NCBI GenBank assembly: GCA_041690675.1
Contig: JAWLGU010000145.1
Location: 1 to 6,026, forward strand
Reading direction: 5' to 3'
Length of the DNA: 6,026 bases
DNA from: UBA7803 sp041690675
GTDB lineage: Bacteria; Pseudomonadota; Gammaproteobacteria; Pseudomonadales; Azotimanducaceae
This document shows positions 1 through 5,819 of the stretch, piece by piece; the first letter of the stretch is position 1, and each line of letters opens with the position of its first letter. The notes under the pieces were generated by a model that ran no database searches, was not told the DNA's origin, and saw only the letters and a list, made by a program, of their open reading frames with translations. The translations under genes were made by a program, and so were the position numbers.

Positions 1-581
1 AGAGCCTCGCCACCGCGAGCCTCACCGGCGCCAGCCCGAGCGATCCCATCGGCCCCCGGCCCACAGGCCCCGGACACCCGCTGATCCACTCCTACAAGAC
101 CAGCGACGATCGTTTTCTGCAGCTCTGTTTCCTCATGGACCGGTGGTTTCCCGACCTGGCGCGCCGCCTCGGCCGCGAAGACCTGATCGACGACCCGCGC
201 TTCCGCGACGAGCCGAGCAAGATGGCCAACGCCCAGGCGCTGATCGACGAGCTGCAGAAGGAGTTCTCGAAGAAAACCCTCGAGCAGTGGTGCGAGCTGC
301 TTGTGGACTGCGAGGGCGTCTGGGCGCCCCAGTATCGCCCGGTGGAGGTGCTGAACGACGAGCAGGCTCTGGTGAACGGCTTCGTCACCCCGGTGACCAC
401 CCACGACGGCGGCGAGTACCTGGCTGCCGCTACTCCCGGCCAGTTCGACGAACGCCCGGTAGGCGAGCTGTCCGCGGCACCGGCCTGGGGCCAGCACACC
501 GACGAGATCCTCACCGAATGGGGACTCGGCGAGGCGGACCTTGCCGACCTCAAGGCGAAGGGCATCGCCCGGCAGGCGTAG
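1..581 (+). CDS. Family III (CaiB/BaiF) CoA-transferase, C-terminal part, 5' truncated by window edge
   Basis: The gene would move CoA from an acyl-CoA donor to a carboxylic acid in the cytoplasm. The frame is open from base 3 and encodes the last 192 residues, about half of a typical 380-410 residue family III enzyme. Family features seen are a small-domain stretch HPLIHSYKTSDDRFLQL (fragment residues 30-46), LIDDPRF (61-67) and GVWAP (105-109). LIDDPRF and GVWAP recur at equivalent places in the complete CoA-transferase at 2042-3247, so the two are paralogues, though clearly diverged between these blocks. The catalytic Asp and the N-terminal CoA-binding part lie upstream of the window, so activity cannot be judged. 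An ATG at 135 is internal: homology runs straight through it from upstream. The stop is 18 bases from the stop of the converging transporter gene. Family assignment is secure; substrate unknown. Confidence 0.88.
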   Translation, partial: SLATASLTGASPSDPIGPRPTGPGHPLIHSYKTSDDRFLQLCFLMDRWFPDLARRLGREDLIDDPRFRDEPSKMANAQALIDELQKEFSKKTLEQWCELLVDCEGVWAPQYRPVEVLNDEQALVNGFVTPVTTHDGGEYLAAATPGQFDERPVGELSAAPAWGQHTDEILTEWGLGEADLADLKAKGIARQA

Positions 582-587
582 AAGGGT

Positions 588-615
588 CGTGGCTCCAGCT
601 CAGGCTCGGGCCACG
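588..615. terminator. Weak hairpin at convergent junction of CoA-transferase and MFS genes
   Basis: CGTGGC (588-593) can pair with GCCACG (610-615), extended by a G-U and one C-G pair, around a loop of about 12 bases. It lies just past the CoA-transferase stop and overlaps the last codons of the transporter on the other strand. There is no T-run on either side, so it is not a classical rho-independent terminator. It could slow converging polymerases or be chance in GC-rich DNA. Confidence 0.25.
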
Positions 616-1844
616 GCGCCCCGAGCCGGCCCGCCCGGCAGCAGCAGGGGCCCGAGCATCGCCACCGCCAGCAGCCCGGTCAGAGTGAGAAAGGCGAGGG
701 AATAGCTGCCGAAGGTGTCGTGAATCAGGCCGGCGAAGGGGGAGGCGGACATGGTCACGGGCAACATCACCGGAACGAGCAGGCCGCGCGCCCGACCGAA
801 CGACGCGCTGCCGAACACGCGCCCCACCGCCAGGCTCTGCAGGGAGCTCAATCCGGAGTAGCCGAAACCGTAGACTACGGCCGCCGCGATGGCGGTGGCG
901 GAATTGGCCGCCGTGGCCAGTGCCACCAGCGCCAGCACCTGAACCACGAGCGATAGCCATATCGAGCGGCGAACCCCGAGGACGTCGGACAACCAGCCGA
1001 TGACCGGTTTGCCCACCGCTGCCGCCCCGGCCATGGCCGACACCGCCAGCGCCGCCTGGGCTTCGCCGACGCCGATGTCGAGCAGGTGCCCGTACAGGTG
1101 CAACAGCACCACCCCCAGGACACAGAGCATGGCGCTGAAGATGAGGGCGATGGCCCAGAAGGCCGGCGTGCCCAGGATCTCCCGGGTCGCCATTCCCGGC
1201 AACGGGGTGATCTCTTCCCCTTCCGCCACCGCCTCTCGGCCGCCGTCCACCACCTCGCCCATCTCCTCGGGGCGGTCGCGCATCAGCAGCCAGGTGGCGG
1301 GAAACAGCACCAGCAGCACCAGCAGGGAGTAGCCTTGGAAGCCACCTCGCCAGCCGAAGGACGAGATCAGCTCGTTAGCCACCGGCGGCATGACGATGCC
1401 AGCGACAGATGCCCCCATGACCCCCAGGGCCAGCGCCAGACCCCGGCGCCGCTCGAACCAGGTCACCACCACCTTCTGCCAGGGGATGGTGCCCATGGCC
1501 GCCATCCCGAGCCCGAAGAACACGCCCATCACCAGATAGAGCTGCCACGCCTCGTCACAGCTCGACAACAGGTAGTAACCCAGCGCCACCACCAGGGTGC
1601 CGGCGGCCATCACCCGGCGGGGGGAATGACGGTCGAGCACGCGACCGAGGAACGGCGCGAATACCGCGGTGACCACCGCCTCGATGGAGAAGGCCAGAGC
1701 AACCTCGAACCGGCCACCAAACATCTCCGCCAGCGACGGGAGGAAGACGCCCCGGGTGTAGGAGAACATGCCGGTGCCGAGGAACGCCAGCAGAGCGGAA
1801 GCGGCCACGATCACCCAGCCGTAAAAGAAGGGCAGGCGCTTCAT
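600..1844 (-). CDS. MFS transporter, monocarboxylate/oxalate-formate (OFA)-like
   Basis: A 414-residue inner-membrane carrier, normal length for the major facilitator superfamily, with about 12 hydrophobic segments in two halves. The first helix starts in MKRLPFFYGWVIVAASALLA, typical of the monocarboxylate porter/OFA-like branch. Loop 2-3 carries a motif-A-like GRVLDRHSPRRVM (residues 67-79), repeated in the second half as GWLSDVLGVRRSI (283-295). WFERRRGLALALG (129-141) is also typical of this branch. A charged cytoplasmic loop (about 189-228) separates the halves. The start at 1844 is chosen because GAGGT sits 6 bases upstream and family similarity begins there; an ATG at 1925 would add a 27-residue Arg/Ala-rich tail unlike the family. 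It converges with the CoA-transferase on its 3' side and diverges from the one on its 5' side, so it may import the acid those enzymes activate. Substrate is inferred, not shown. Confidence 0.9.
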   Translation of the reverse strand: MKRLPFFYGWVIVAASALLAFLGTGMFSYTRGVFLPSLAEMFGGRFEVALAFSIEAVVTAVFAPFLGRVLDRHSPRRVMAAGTLVVALGYYLLSSCDEAWQLYLVMGVFFGLGMAAMGTIPWQKVVVTWFERRRGLALALGVMGASVAGIVMPPVANELISSFGWRGGFQGYSLLVLLVLFPATWLLMRDRPEEMGEVVDGGREAVAEGEEITPLPGMATREILGTPAFWAIALIFSAMLCVLGVVLLHLYGHLLDIGVGEAQAALAVSAMAGAAAVGKPVIGWLSDVLGVRRSIWLSLVVQVLALVALATAANSATAIAAAVVYGFGYSGLSSLQSLAVGRVFGSASFGRARGLLVPVMLPVTMSASPFAGLIHDTFGSYSLAFLTLTGLLAVAMLGPLLLPGGPARGAVARA

Positions 1845-1850
1845 GACGAC

Positions 1851-1855
1851 ACCTC
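1851..1855 (-). promoter_or_regulatory. Ribosome binding site deciding the MFS transporter start
   Basis: On the minus strand this reads GAGGT, 6 bases before the ATG at 1844. It favours that start over the upstream in-frame ATG at 1925. Confidence 0.6.
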
Positions 1856-1922
1856 GGCGGACACTCGCCTCTCCCTGGCGGAAGAGGGCGAGCTTAGCAC
1901 ACGGGAAGCGCGCCGCGGCGAA

Positions 1923-1941
1923 CATCTAACTAGGTAAGATG
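1923..1941. promoter_or_regulatory. Operator-like imperfect palindrome in the MFS/CoA-transferase divergent region
   Basis: CATCTAAC-TAG-GTAAGATG is a 19-base inverted repeat with 7 of 8 arm positions matching around a 3-base centre. It sits in an AT-rich pocket between divergent genes, the usual place for the operator of a dimeric repressor such as a TetR- or GntR-type protein. Its left arm, read on the minus strand, gives AGTTAGAT, which recurs in the other divergent region at 4921-4928. No regulator gene is present in the window, so the binding protein is unknown. Confidence 0.45.
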
Positions 1942-2025
1942 AATCGTTGACTTGCTCGGCAAACCTTGTAGCCTCGGCGGGGCATGCCGCCGCGAGCGTA
2001 GTGGCGCGGCAGCGACAGACACCAC

Positions 2026-2031
2026 AAGGAG
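2026..2031 (+). promoter_or_regulatory. Ribosome binding site of the complete CoA-transferase
   Basis: AAGGAG lies 10 bases before the ATG at 2042. A second AGGAG at 2035-2039 is only 2 bases from the ATG and probably too close to act. Both support the 2042 start rather than the upstream TTG at 1952. Confidence 0.6.
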
Positions 2032-2041
2032 AGCAGGAGCG

Positions 2042-3247
2042 ATGAGCAAGCCACTCGAGGGCGTACGCGTCGTGGAGGTCGCCGCTTGGACGTTCGTGCC
2101 CGTGGCTGGCGCCATGCTGGCAGACCTCGGCGCTGAGGTGATCAAGGTAGAGCCGCCCACGGGAGATCCACAGCGGGGCCTGCAGAACATGCTGAACACC
2201 GAGCGCCAGGGAGCGAACCCGTTCACGGAAATCCCCAATCGCGGCAAGCGAAGCATCACCCTGGATCTTCGCAGCGAAGCCGGCCACGAGGTGCTCATGC
2301 GCCTGGCGGCCAAGGCCGACGTATTCCTCACCAGCTACCTGCCGGAGGTGCGGCAGAAACTGAAGATCGACGTGGACGACCTGCGGGCGGTGAACCCCGG
2401 CATCATCTACGCGCGCGGCTCGGGCTGGGGCAACGCCGGTCCCATGCGCCACGCCGGCGGTTACGACCTGGCTTCGGCCTGGGCCACCTCCGGGCTCGCC
2501 GATCGTCTCGGCATCGGCAGGCCGGAGGGACCGCCCCCCATGCCCGCCGCCTTCTTCGACCTCCAGGGCGGCAACACCATCGCCGGCGCCATCGGTACCG
2601 CGTTGTTCAAGCGCGAACGCACCGGCGAGCCGTCCATCATCGACGTCTCGCTCATGAACGTGGGCATGTGGGCGCTGGCTCCGGACATCGTCAGCGCGCC
2701 CTACCTGGAGGCACCGATGATTCCCAACCGCAAGGCGCCCGGTAACCCGATCACCAACTGGTACCGGACCGGCGATGGCCGCTGGCTGTATCTGGTGTGC
2801 CTGCAGGGCGACCGGTTCTGGGGCGAGTTCTGCCAGGTGATCGAGCGGCCGGATCTCATCGACGATCCGCGGTTCGCCGATGCGGCGGCGCGCTTCCAGA
2901 ACCGGGAAGCCTGCGTCGCCGAGCTCGATGCCGTGTTCGCCACCCGCACGCTGGATGAGTGGAAGGAGAAATTCGCCGATTTCAGCGGCGTGTGGGCGCC
3001 GGCGCTCAAGTTCAACGAACTGCACGGGCATCCGCAGGTGGAGGCGAACGGCTACCTCCCGGAGCTGACCAGCAACGAAGGGATCGACTTCCGGCTGGTG
3101 TCCACCGCCATGCACTTCGACGAGACGCCGACCGCCCCTGCCGGGCCGGCGCCGGAGCTCGGCCAGGACACCGAGCTGGTTCTCATGGACGCGGGCTTCG
3201 AGTGGGAAGAGATCGAGGAGGTCAGGGCCCGGGGCGGGCTGGGCTGA
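2042..3247 (+). CDS. Family III (CaiB/BaiF) CoA-transferase, complete
   Basis: Encodes 401 residues, a full-length family III CoA-transferase, which forms interlocked dimers and transfers CoA between acids through an aspartyl-CoA anhydride. The N-terminal block GVRVVEVA...LADLGAEVIKVEPPTGDPQRG (residues 7-46) and NRGKRSITLDL (66-76) belong to the CoA-binding core. Asp173 in AFFDLQGGNTIAGAIGTALF aligns with catalytic Asp169 of formyl-CoA transferase, so the enzyme looks active. GEPSIIDVSLMNVGMW (196-210), LIDDPRF (272-278) and GVWAP (316-320) are further family blocks. The start is set by the usual family N-terminus and by AAGGAG at 2026-2031; a TTG at 1952 would only add 30 non-homologous residues. 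It is divergent from the MFS gene and convergent with the ALDH gene. No specific acid can be named; carnitine, formyl, succinyl and 2-methylacyl transferases all share these motifs. Confidence 0.93.
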   Translation: MSKPLEGVRVVEVAAWTFVPVAGAMLADLGAEVIKVEPPTGDPQRGLQNMLNTERQGANPFTEIPNRGKRSITLDLRSEAGHEVLMRLAAKADVFLTSYLPEVRQKLKIDVDDLRAVNPGIIYARGSGWGNAGPMRHAGGYDLASAWATSGLADRLGIGRPEGPPPMPAAFFDLQGGNTIAGAIGTALFKRERTGEPSIIDVSLMNVGMWALAPDIVSAPYLEAPMIPNRKAPGNPITNWYRTGDGRWLYLVCLQGDRFWGEFCQVIERPDLIDDPRFADAAARFQNREACVAELDAVFATRTLDEWKEKFADFSGVWAPALKFNELHGHPQVEANGYLPELTSNEGIDFRLVSTAMHFDETPTAPAGPAPELGQDTELVLMDAGFEWEEIEEVRARGGLG

Positions 3248-3256
3248 GCCCAGCCC
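3236..3256. terminator. Perfect inverted repeat over the CoA-transferase stop codon, possible bidirectional terminator
   Basis: GGGCTGGGCT and AGCCCAGCCC are exact reverse complements around one central G. This allows an 8-bp GC-rich stem with a 5-base loop in RNA from either strand. The CoA-transferase stop (3245-3247) lies in the middle, and the converging ALDH gene ends 27 bases further on. A T-run is absent, so intrinsic termination is uncertain; slowing of polymerase or protection of mRNA 3' ends are alternatives. Confidence 0.45.
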
Positions 3257-3283
3257 TCACCTCGGGCCTGCGCCGCCGCGCCG

Positions 3284-4804
3284 TCATGACCAGCCGATGG
3301 ACTTGATCTCCGTGAAGTCCTCGAGGCCGTGGCGTCCCCACTCGCGGCCGATGCCGCTCTGCTTGAAGCCTCCGAAGGCACCGGCCTGACCGATGCCGGC
3401 CATGGGCTGACCCCAGCCGGGCCCCTGGCCACCACCGGGACCCACATCACCCGCAGGCGGCTGGCCCACCCCCGTGGCCGTCATGCTACCGGCGCGGATC
3501 CTGCGGGCCACGTTGAAGGCGCGGGCAGTGTTCGCAGCCAGCACGCCGCCACCGAGGCCGTAGATGGAGTCGTTGGCGATACGAGCCGCGTCGTCGTCCT
3601 TGCCCGAGTAAGGGATGACGGTGAGCACCGGCCCGAAGATCTCCTCCTGCGCGACTCGCATGGCGTTGTGGCCCACCAGCACCGTGGGCTCGTAGAAGAA
3701 ACCTTTCTGCAAGTGCTCCGGTTTCCTGCCGCCGGTGATGAGCTCGGCCCCCTCCGCCAGACCCGACTCCACGTAGCCATGCACGCGCTGCCGCTGCTGC
3801 TCGCGGATGAGCGGACCCAGGGTGGTCGCAGGATCCCGGGGATCGCCGATCACCACCTGCTCGGCGGCCGCCTTGACGCCCTCCAGGTAGGCGTTCATGA
3901 GCGACTCGGGCATGAGCAGACGGGTCTGCAGCACGCACCCCTGGCCGCAGTGGGTGAGCACGGCGCCGAAGCCGATGGAACGCGCAACGGCCTCGGGCAC
4001 ATCGTCGAGCACCACCTGGGCGCTCTTGCCGCCCAGCTCGAGCTGGAGCCGTTTGATGGTCTCGGCGGCCCGCGCCATGATCCGGCGCCCGGTGGCCGTG
4101 GACCCGGTGAAGGTGATCATATCCACCATGGGGTTGCCCGTGAGCTCGTCGCCCACTTCGCCATGGCCGGTGATGACGTTGAGCACGCCGGGCGGCAGCT
4201 CGGCCTCCTCCGCGGCTCGGGCGATCTCGAAGGCGTCCAGCGGCGTCCACGGGTGCGGCTTCAGAACCACCGAGCAACCCACGGCCATGGCCGGGAAGAC
4301 CTTCACCATGTTGAGCATGAAGGGAAAGTTGAAGGGAGTGATGGCGGCCACCACCCCCACGGGCTCCCGGACCAGCGCGCTGCCCGCCATGCCGTTGGGA
4401 CCGCCGGTGGGAGGCGATGCCTCCACCCACTCCACCAGGTTCTGCACCTGCTCGGCGTTGAAATGGCCGATGCCGATGGAGCCGCCGCATTGCACCGCGT
4501 CCGTCATGAAGCCGGTGCTGCCGGTCTCGGCGACGATGAGCTCGCGGAGCTGATCGTGGCGTGCCTGCAGGATGTCCGCCATCCGCTTCAGCACCGCCCC
4601 CCGCTCCTTCGGCTTCATGTACGGCCACGGCCCCGCGTCGAAGGCTTCGCGCGCCGCGGCGATGGCACGGCGTGCGTCTTCCACCCCGGCCTCCGGAACC
4701 TCGCCGATGAGATCTTCCGTGGCCGGGTCGATCACCTGGATCGAGCTCGTGGCCGAACCCGTGGTCCAGCCGCCGTTGATGAAAAGATCGTAATTCCAGG
4801 CCAT
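3284..4804 (-). CDS. NAD(P)-dependent aldehyde dehydrogenase (ALDH superfamily)
   Basis: A 506-residue cytoplasmic enzyme that should oxidise an aldehyde to its carboxylic acid. The core is intact: ITPFNFP with catalytic Asn159, KP at 182-183, the NAD-site FTGS (232-235), LELGGKS with general-base Glu256, GQGC with nucleophile Cys290, EEIFGPV with Glu388, and the C-terminal FGGFKQSGIGREWG (477-490). Two oddities stand out. The usual KPxExTP adenosine-ribose motif reads KPHPWTP, so the Glu is Pro. Residues about 446-475 form a Gly/Pro/Gln-rich segment roughly 20 residues longer than usual, consistent with 216 residues after the catalytic Cys. Start at 4804 is supported by GAGGGG 7 bases upstream and by the typical NYDLFINGGW opening; a TTG at 4921 would add 39 non-homologous residues. 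It shares its promoter region with the divergent SDR gene, which may supply or use a pathway neighbour. Substrate unknown. Confidence 0.94.
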   Translation of the reverse strand: MAWNYDLFINGGWTTGSATSSIQVIDPATEDLIGEVPEAGVEDARRAIAAAREAFDAGPWPYMKPKERGAVLKRMADILQARHDQLRELIVAETGSTGFMTDAVQCGGSIGIGHFNAEQVQNLVEWVEASPPTGGPNGMAGSALVREPVGVVAAITPFNFPFMLNMVKVFPAMAVGCSVVLKPHPWTPLDAFEIARAAEEAELPPGVLNVITGHGEVGDELTGNPMVDMITFTGSTATGRRIMARAAETIKRLQLELGGKSAQVVLDDVPEAVARSIGFGAVLTHCGQGCVLQTRLLMPESLMNAYLEGVKAAAEQVVIGDPRDPATTLGPLIREQQRQRVHGYVESGLAEGAELITGGRKPEHLQKGFFYEPTVLVGHNAMRVAQEEIFGPVLTVIPYSGKDDDAARIANDSIYGLGGGVLAANTARAFNVARRIRAGSMTATGVGQPPAGDVGPGGGQGPGWGQPMAGIGQAGAFGGFKQSGIGREWGRHGLEDFTEIKSIGWS

Positions 4805-4811
4805 GGCGCTT

Positions 4812-4817
4812 CCCCTC
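4812..4817 (-). promoter_or_regulatory. Ribosome binding site deciding the ALDH start
   Basis: On the minus strand this reads GAGGGG, 7 bases before the ATG at 4804. It supports that start over the TTG at 4921, which would place the start codon within the putative operator. Confidence 0.65.
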
Positions 4818-4912
4818 TGATGCGGTGGTCGACGTCTCTTGAGATCTCGTCCGATTCCGGGGGGCCCGACACCTGCCCTCCTTGCCCCCGGGTACCGTCT
4901 GTAGTCTACTTC

Positions 4913-4928
4913 ATTAAACAAGTTAGAT
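4913..4928. promoter_or_regulatory. Operator-like palindrome in the ALDH/SDR divergent region
   Basis: ATTAAACAAGTTAGAT fits AT-nn-AAC-nn-GTT-nn-AT, an imperfect palindrome with 5 of 7 arm positions matching. It fits the form TnnAACnnGTTnnA known for mycobacterial KstR (TetR family) operators of sterol genes, though no relation to that regulator is shown here. Its right half, AGTTAGAT, is identical to the half-site found at 1931-1924 on the minus strand. It overlaps the candidate ALDH -10 box and lies just upstream of the SDR ribosome binding site, a position suited to repression of both genes. Confidence 0.42.
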
Positions 4929-4931
4929 AGT

Positions 4932-4937
4932 AGGGAG
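4932..4937 (+). promoter_or_regulatory. Ribosome binding site of the SDR gene
   Basis: AGGGAG stands 9 bases before the ATG at 4947, a normal spacing that supports this start. Confidence 0.6.
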
Positions 4938-4946
4938 ACCCGTCAG

Positions 4947-5768
4947 ATGAGCGAGGGATTGTTCGGCTACGCCGGAAAGCACGTGCTGGTGGTGGGAGGC
5001 GCCACGGGGATGGGAGCCGCGGCCGCGAAGCTGGTCAGTGACCTCGGAGCTGACGTCGCGGTGATGGACGTGGTCGACGTCGACTACCCCGTGGCGCAGG
5101 CGATCAAGGTGGATCTGCGGGATCGGGCGAGCGTCGATGCCGCCATCGACGCCCTCGAGAAACCGGTGGACGCAGTGTTCGCCTGCGCCGGGGTCGCGGA
5201 CGGCACCCCGGGCATCATGCTCATCAACTTCACCGCCCAGCGCCATCTCATCGAGTCCATGTTCGACAAGGGGCTGATCAAATCCGGCGGAGCTGTGGTG
5301 ATGATCTCGTCGGTGGCCGGCCTGCCCTGGCAGCAGAACATGGCGCAGGTGCTCGACTTTCTGGACACGCCGGACTGGCAGAGCGCGGCAGCCTGGGTGG
5401 ACGCCCACGAGGGCACCGACAACTACAGCTTCAGCAAGCAGGCCATCAACGGCTACGTCGCCCGCCAGGCCTTTCCGCTGCAGAAGCGGGGCGTGCGGAT
5501 CAACGCCGTCCTCCCGGCGCCCACCGACACGCCCCTGGCACGGGCGAACGCCGACGTCTGGCTCGCCTTCGGCCAGGATTATCGGGAGGCCGCCGGGGTA
5601 GACGTGCTGCAGCCGGAGCAGGTGGCCAGCGTCATGGCGTTCCTCGGCAGCGCAGCTGCCAGCGGCGTGAGCGGGACCACCCTGCTGGTGGATTGCGGGC
5701 AGATCGCCGCGGGCCTCACCGGCGCCTTCGAAGCGCCCATGATCAAGGCCCTGCTGGGGGTCTCGTAG
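4947..5768 (+). CDS. SDR family oxidoreductase, 3-alpha-hydroxysteroid dehydrogenase/carbonyl reductase-like
   Basis: A 273-residue NAD(H)-type short-chain dehydrogenase interconverting a secondary alcohol and a ketone. Residues 17-23 GGATGMG give the GxxxGxG cofactor loop. Asp41 at the end of the second strand favours NAD over NADP. ACAG (79-82) stands in for NNAG, and Asn94, Ser121/122 (ISSVAG), Tyr160 and Lys164 (YSFSK) complete the active site. The Ser to Tyr distance is about 38 residues instead of the usual 13 or so; the extra helical segment (WQQNMAQVLDFLDTP and following) is the hallmark of the Comamonas 3-alpha-HSD/carbonyl reductase type, as are PAPTDTPL (190-197) and SVMAFLGSAAASGVSGTTLLVDCG (228-251). 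AGGGAG at 4932-4937, 9 bases from the ATG, supports the start. It is divergent from the ALDH gene. The steroid label is by fold subtype only; terpenoid or other cyclic alcohols are equally possible. Confidence 0.93.
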   Translation: MSEGLFGYAGKHVLVVGGATGMGAAAAKLVSDLGADVAVMDVVDVDYPVAQAIKVDLRDRASVDAAIDALEKPVDAVFACAGVADGTPGIMLINFTAQRHLIESMFDKGLIKSGGAVVMISSVAGLPWQQNMAQVLDFLDTPDWQSAAAWVDAHEGTDNYSFSKQAINGYVARQAFPLQKRGVRINAVLPAPTDTPLARANADVWLAFGQDYREAAGVDVLQPEQVASVMAFLGSAAASGVSGTTLLVDCGQIAAGLTGAFEAPMIKALLGVS

Positions 5769-5819
5769 CGCCGGTCAGGGGTCGGCTCGTGTCGGAGGTC
5801 GCGGCCACTGGGAGCGCCG

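Larger units (their letters stand above)
1845..2041. promoter_or_regulatory. Divergent promoter region between MFS transporter and complete CoA-transferase
   Basis: This 197-base gap separates two genes transcribed away from each other and must hold both promoters unless one gene is read from further away. Bases 1921-1970 are clearly AT-richer than the surroundings and contain the palindrome at 1923-1941. A TTGACT at 1947-1952 resembles a -35 box on the plus strand, but no good -10 box follows at 16-18 bases, so no exact promoter is called. The CoA-transferase leader contains a small GC hairpin (1975-1992, 6-bp stem, 6-base loop) before its ribosome binding site. No small gene is evident. Confidence 0.6.
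4805..4946. promoter_or_regulatory. Divergent promoter region between ALDH and SDR genes
   Basis: This 142-base gap must carry the promoters of both genes. Its SDR-proximal part (about 4895-4931) is AT-rich. On the plus strand TTGCCC (4882-4887) and TCTACT (4905-4910) are spaced by 17 bases and match the sigma-70 boxes at 4 of 6 positions each, a weak candidate for the SDR promoter. On the minus strand TTTAAT (4918-4913) is a good -10 box for the ALDH gene, but lacks a recognisable -35 box. Both candidates touch or neighbour the palindrome at 4913-4928. Confidence 0.55.

Noticed and set aside
1845..1925. 27-residue N-terminal extension of the MFS transporter from ATG 1925
   Set aside because: The extension is not family-like and would put the start in the palindrome; the ATG at 1844 has a good ribosome binding site and the usual first helix.
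1086..1937. 283-codon open frame on + opposite the MFS gene
   Set aside because: Its Gln/His/Arg-rich translation is the mirror of membrane-helix codons of the transporter and shows no domain.
1952..2041. 30-residue N-terminal extension of the CoA-transferase from TTG 1952
   Set aside because: Family similarity begins at MSKPLEGVRV, and the ribosome binding site lies directly before ATG 2042.
1841..3115. 424-codon open frame on - across the complete CoA-transferase gene and the divergent gap
   Set aside because: It is antisense to a clear CoA-transferase, runs through the promoter region, and has low-complexity His/Arg-rich composition.
3486..4628. 380-codon open frame on - in another frame of the ALDH gene
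   Set aside because: Gly/Arg/Ala-rich shadow of the ALDH coding frame, which carries all the catalytic motifs.
4805..4921. 39-residue N-terminal extension of ALDH from TTG 4921
   Set aside because: Non-homologous Arg/Pro-rich residues, rare start codon within the operator-like site; ATG 4804 has a strong ribosome binding site.
3329..4930. 533-codon open frame on + opposite the ALDH gene
   Set aside because: The predicted protein is rich in His, Arg and Gly with no recognisable domain, while the opposite strand encodes a complete ALDH. In high-GC genes the antisense frames often stay open.
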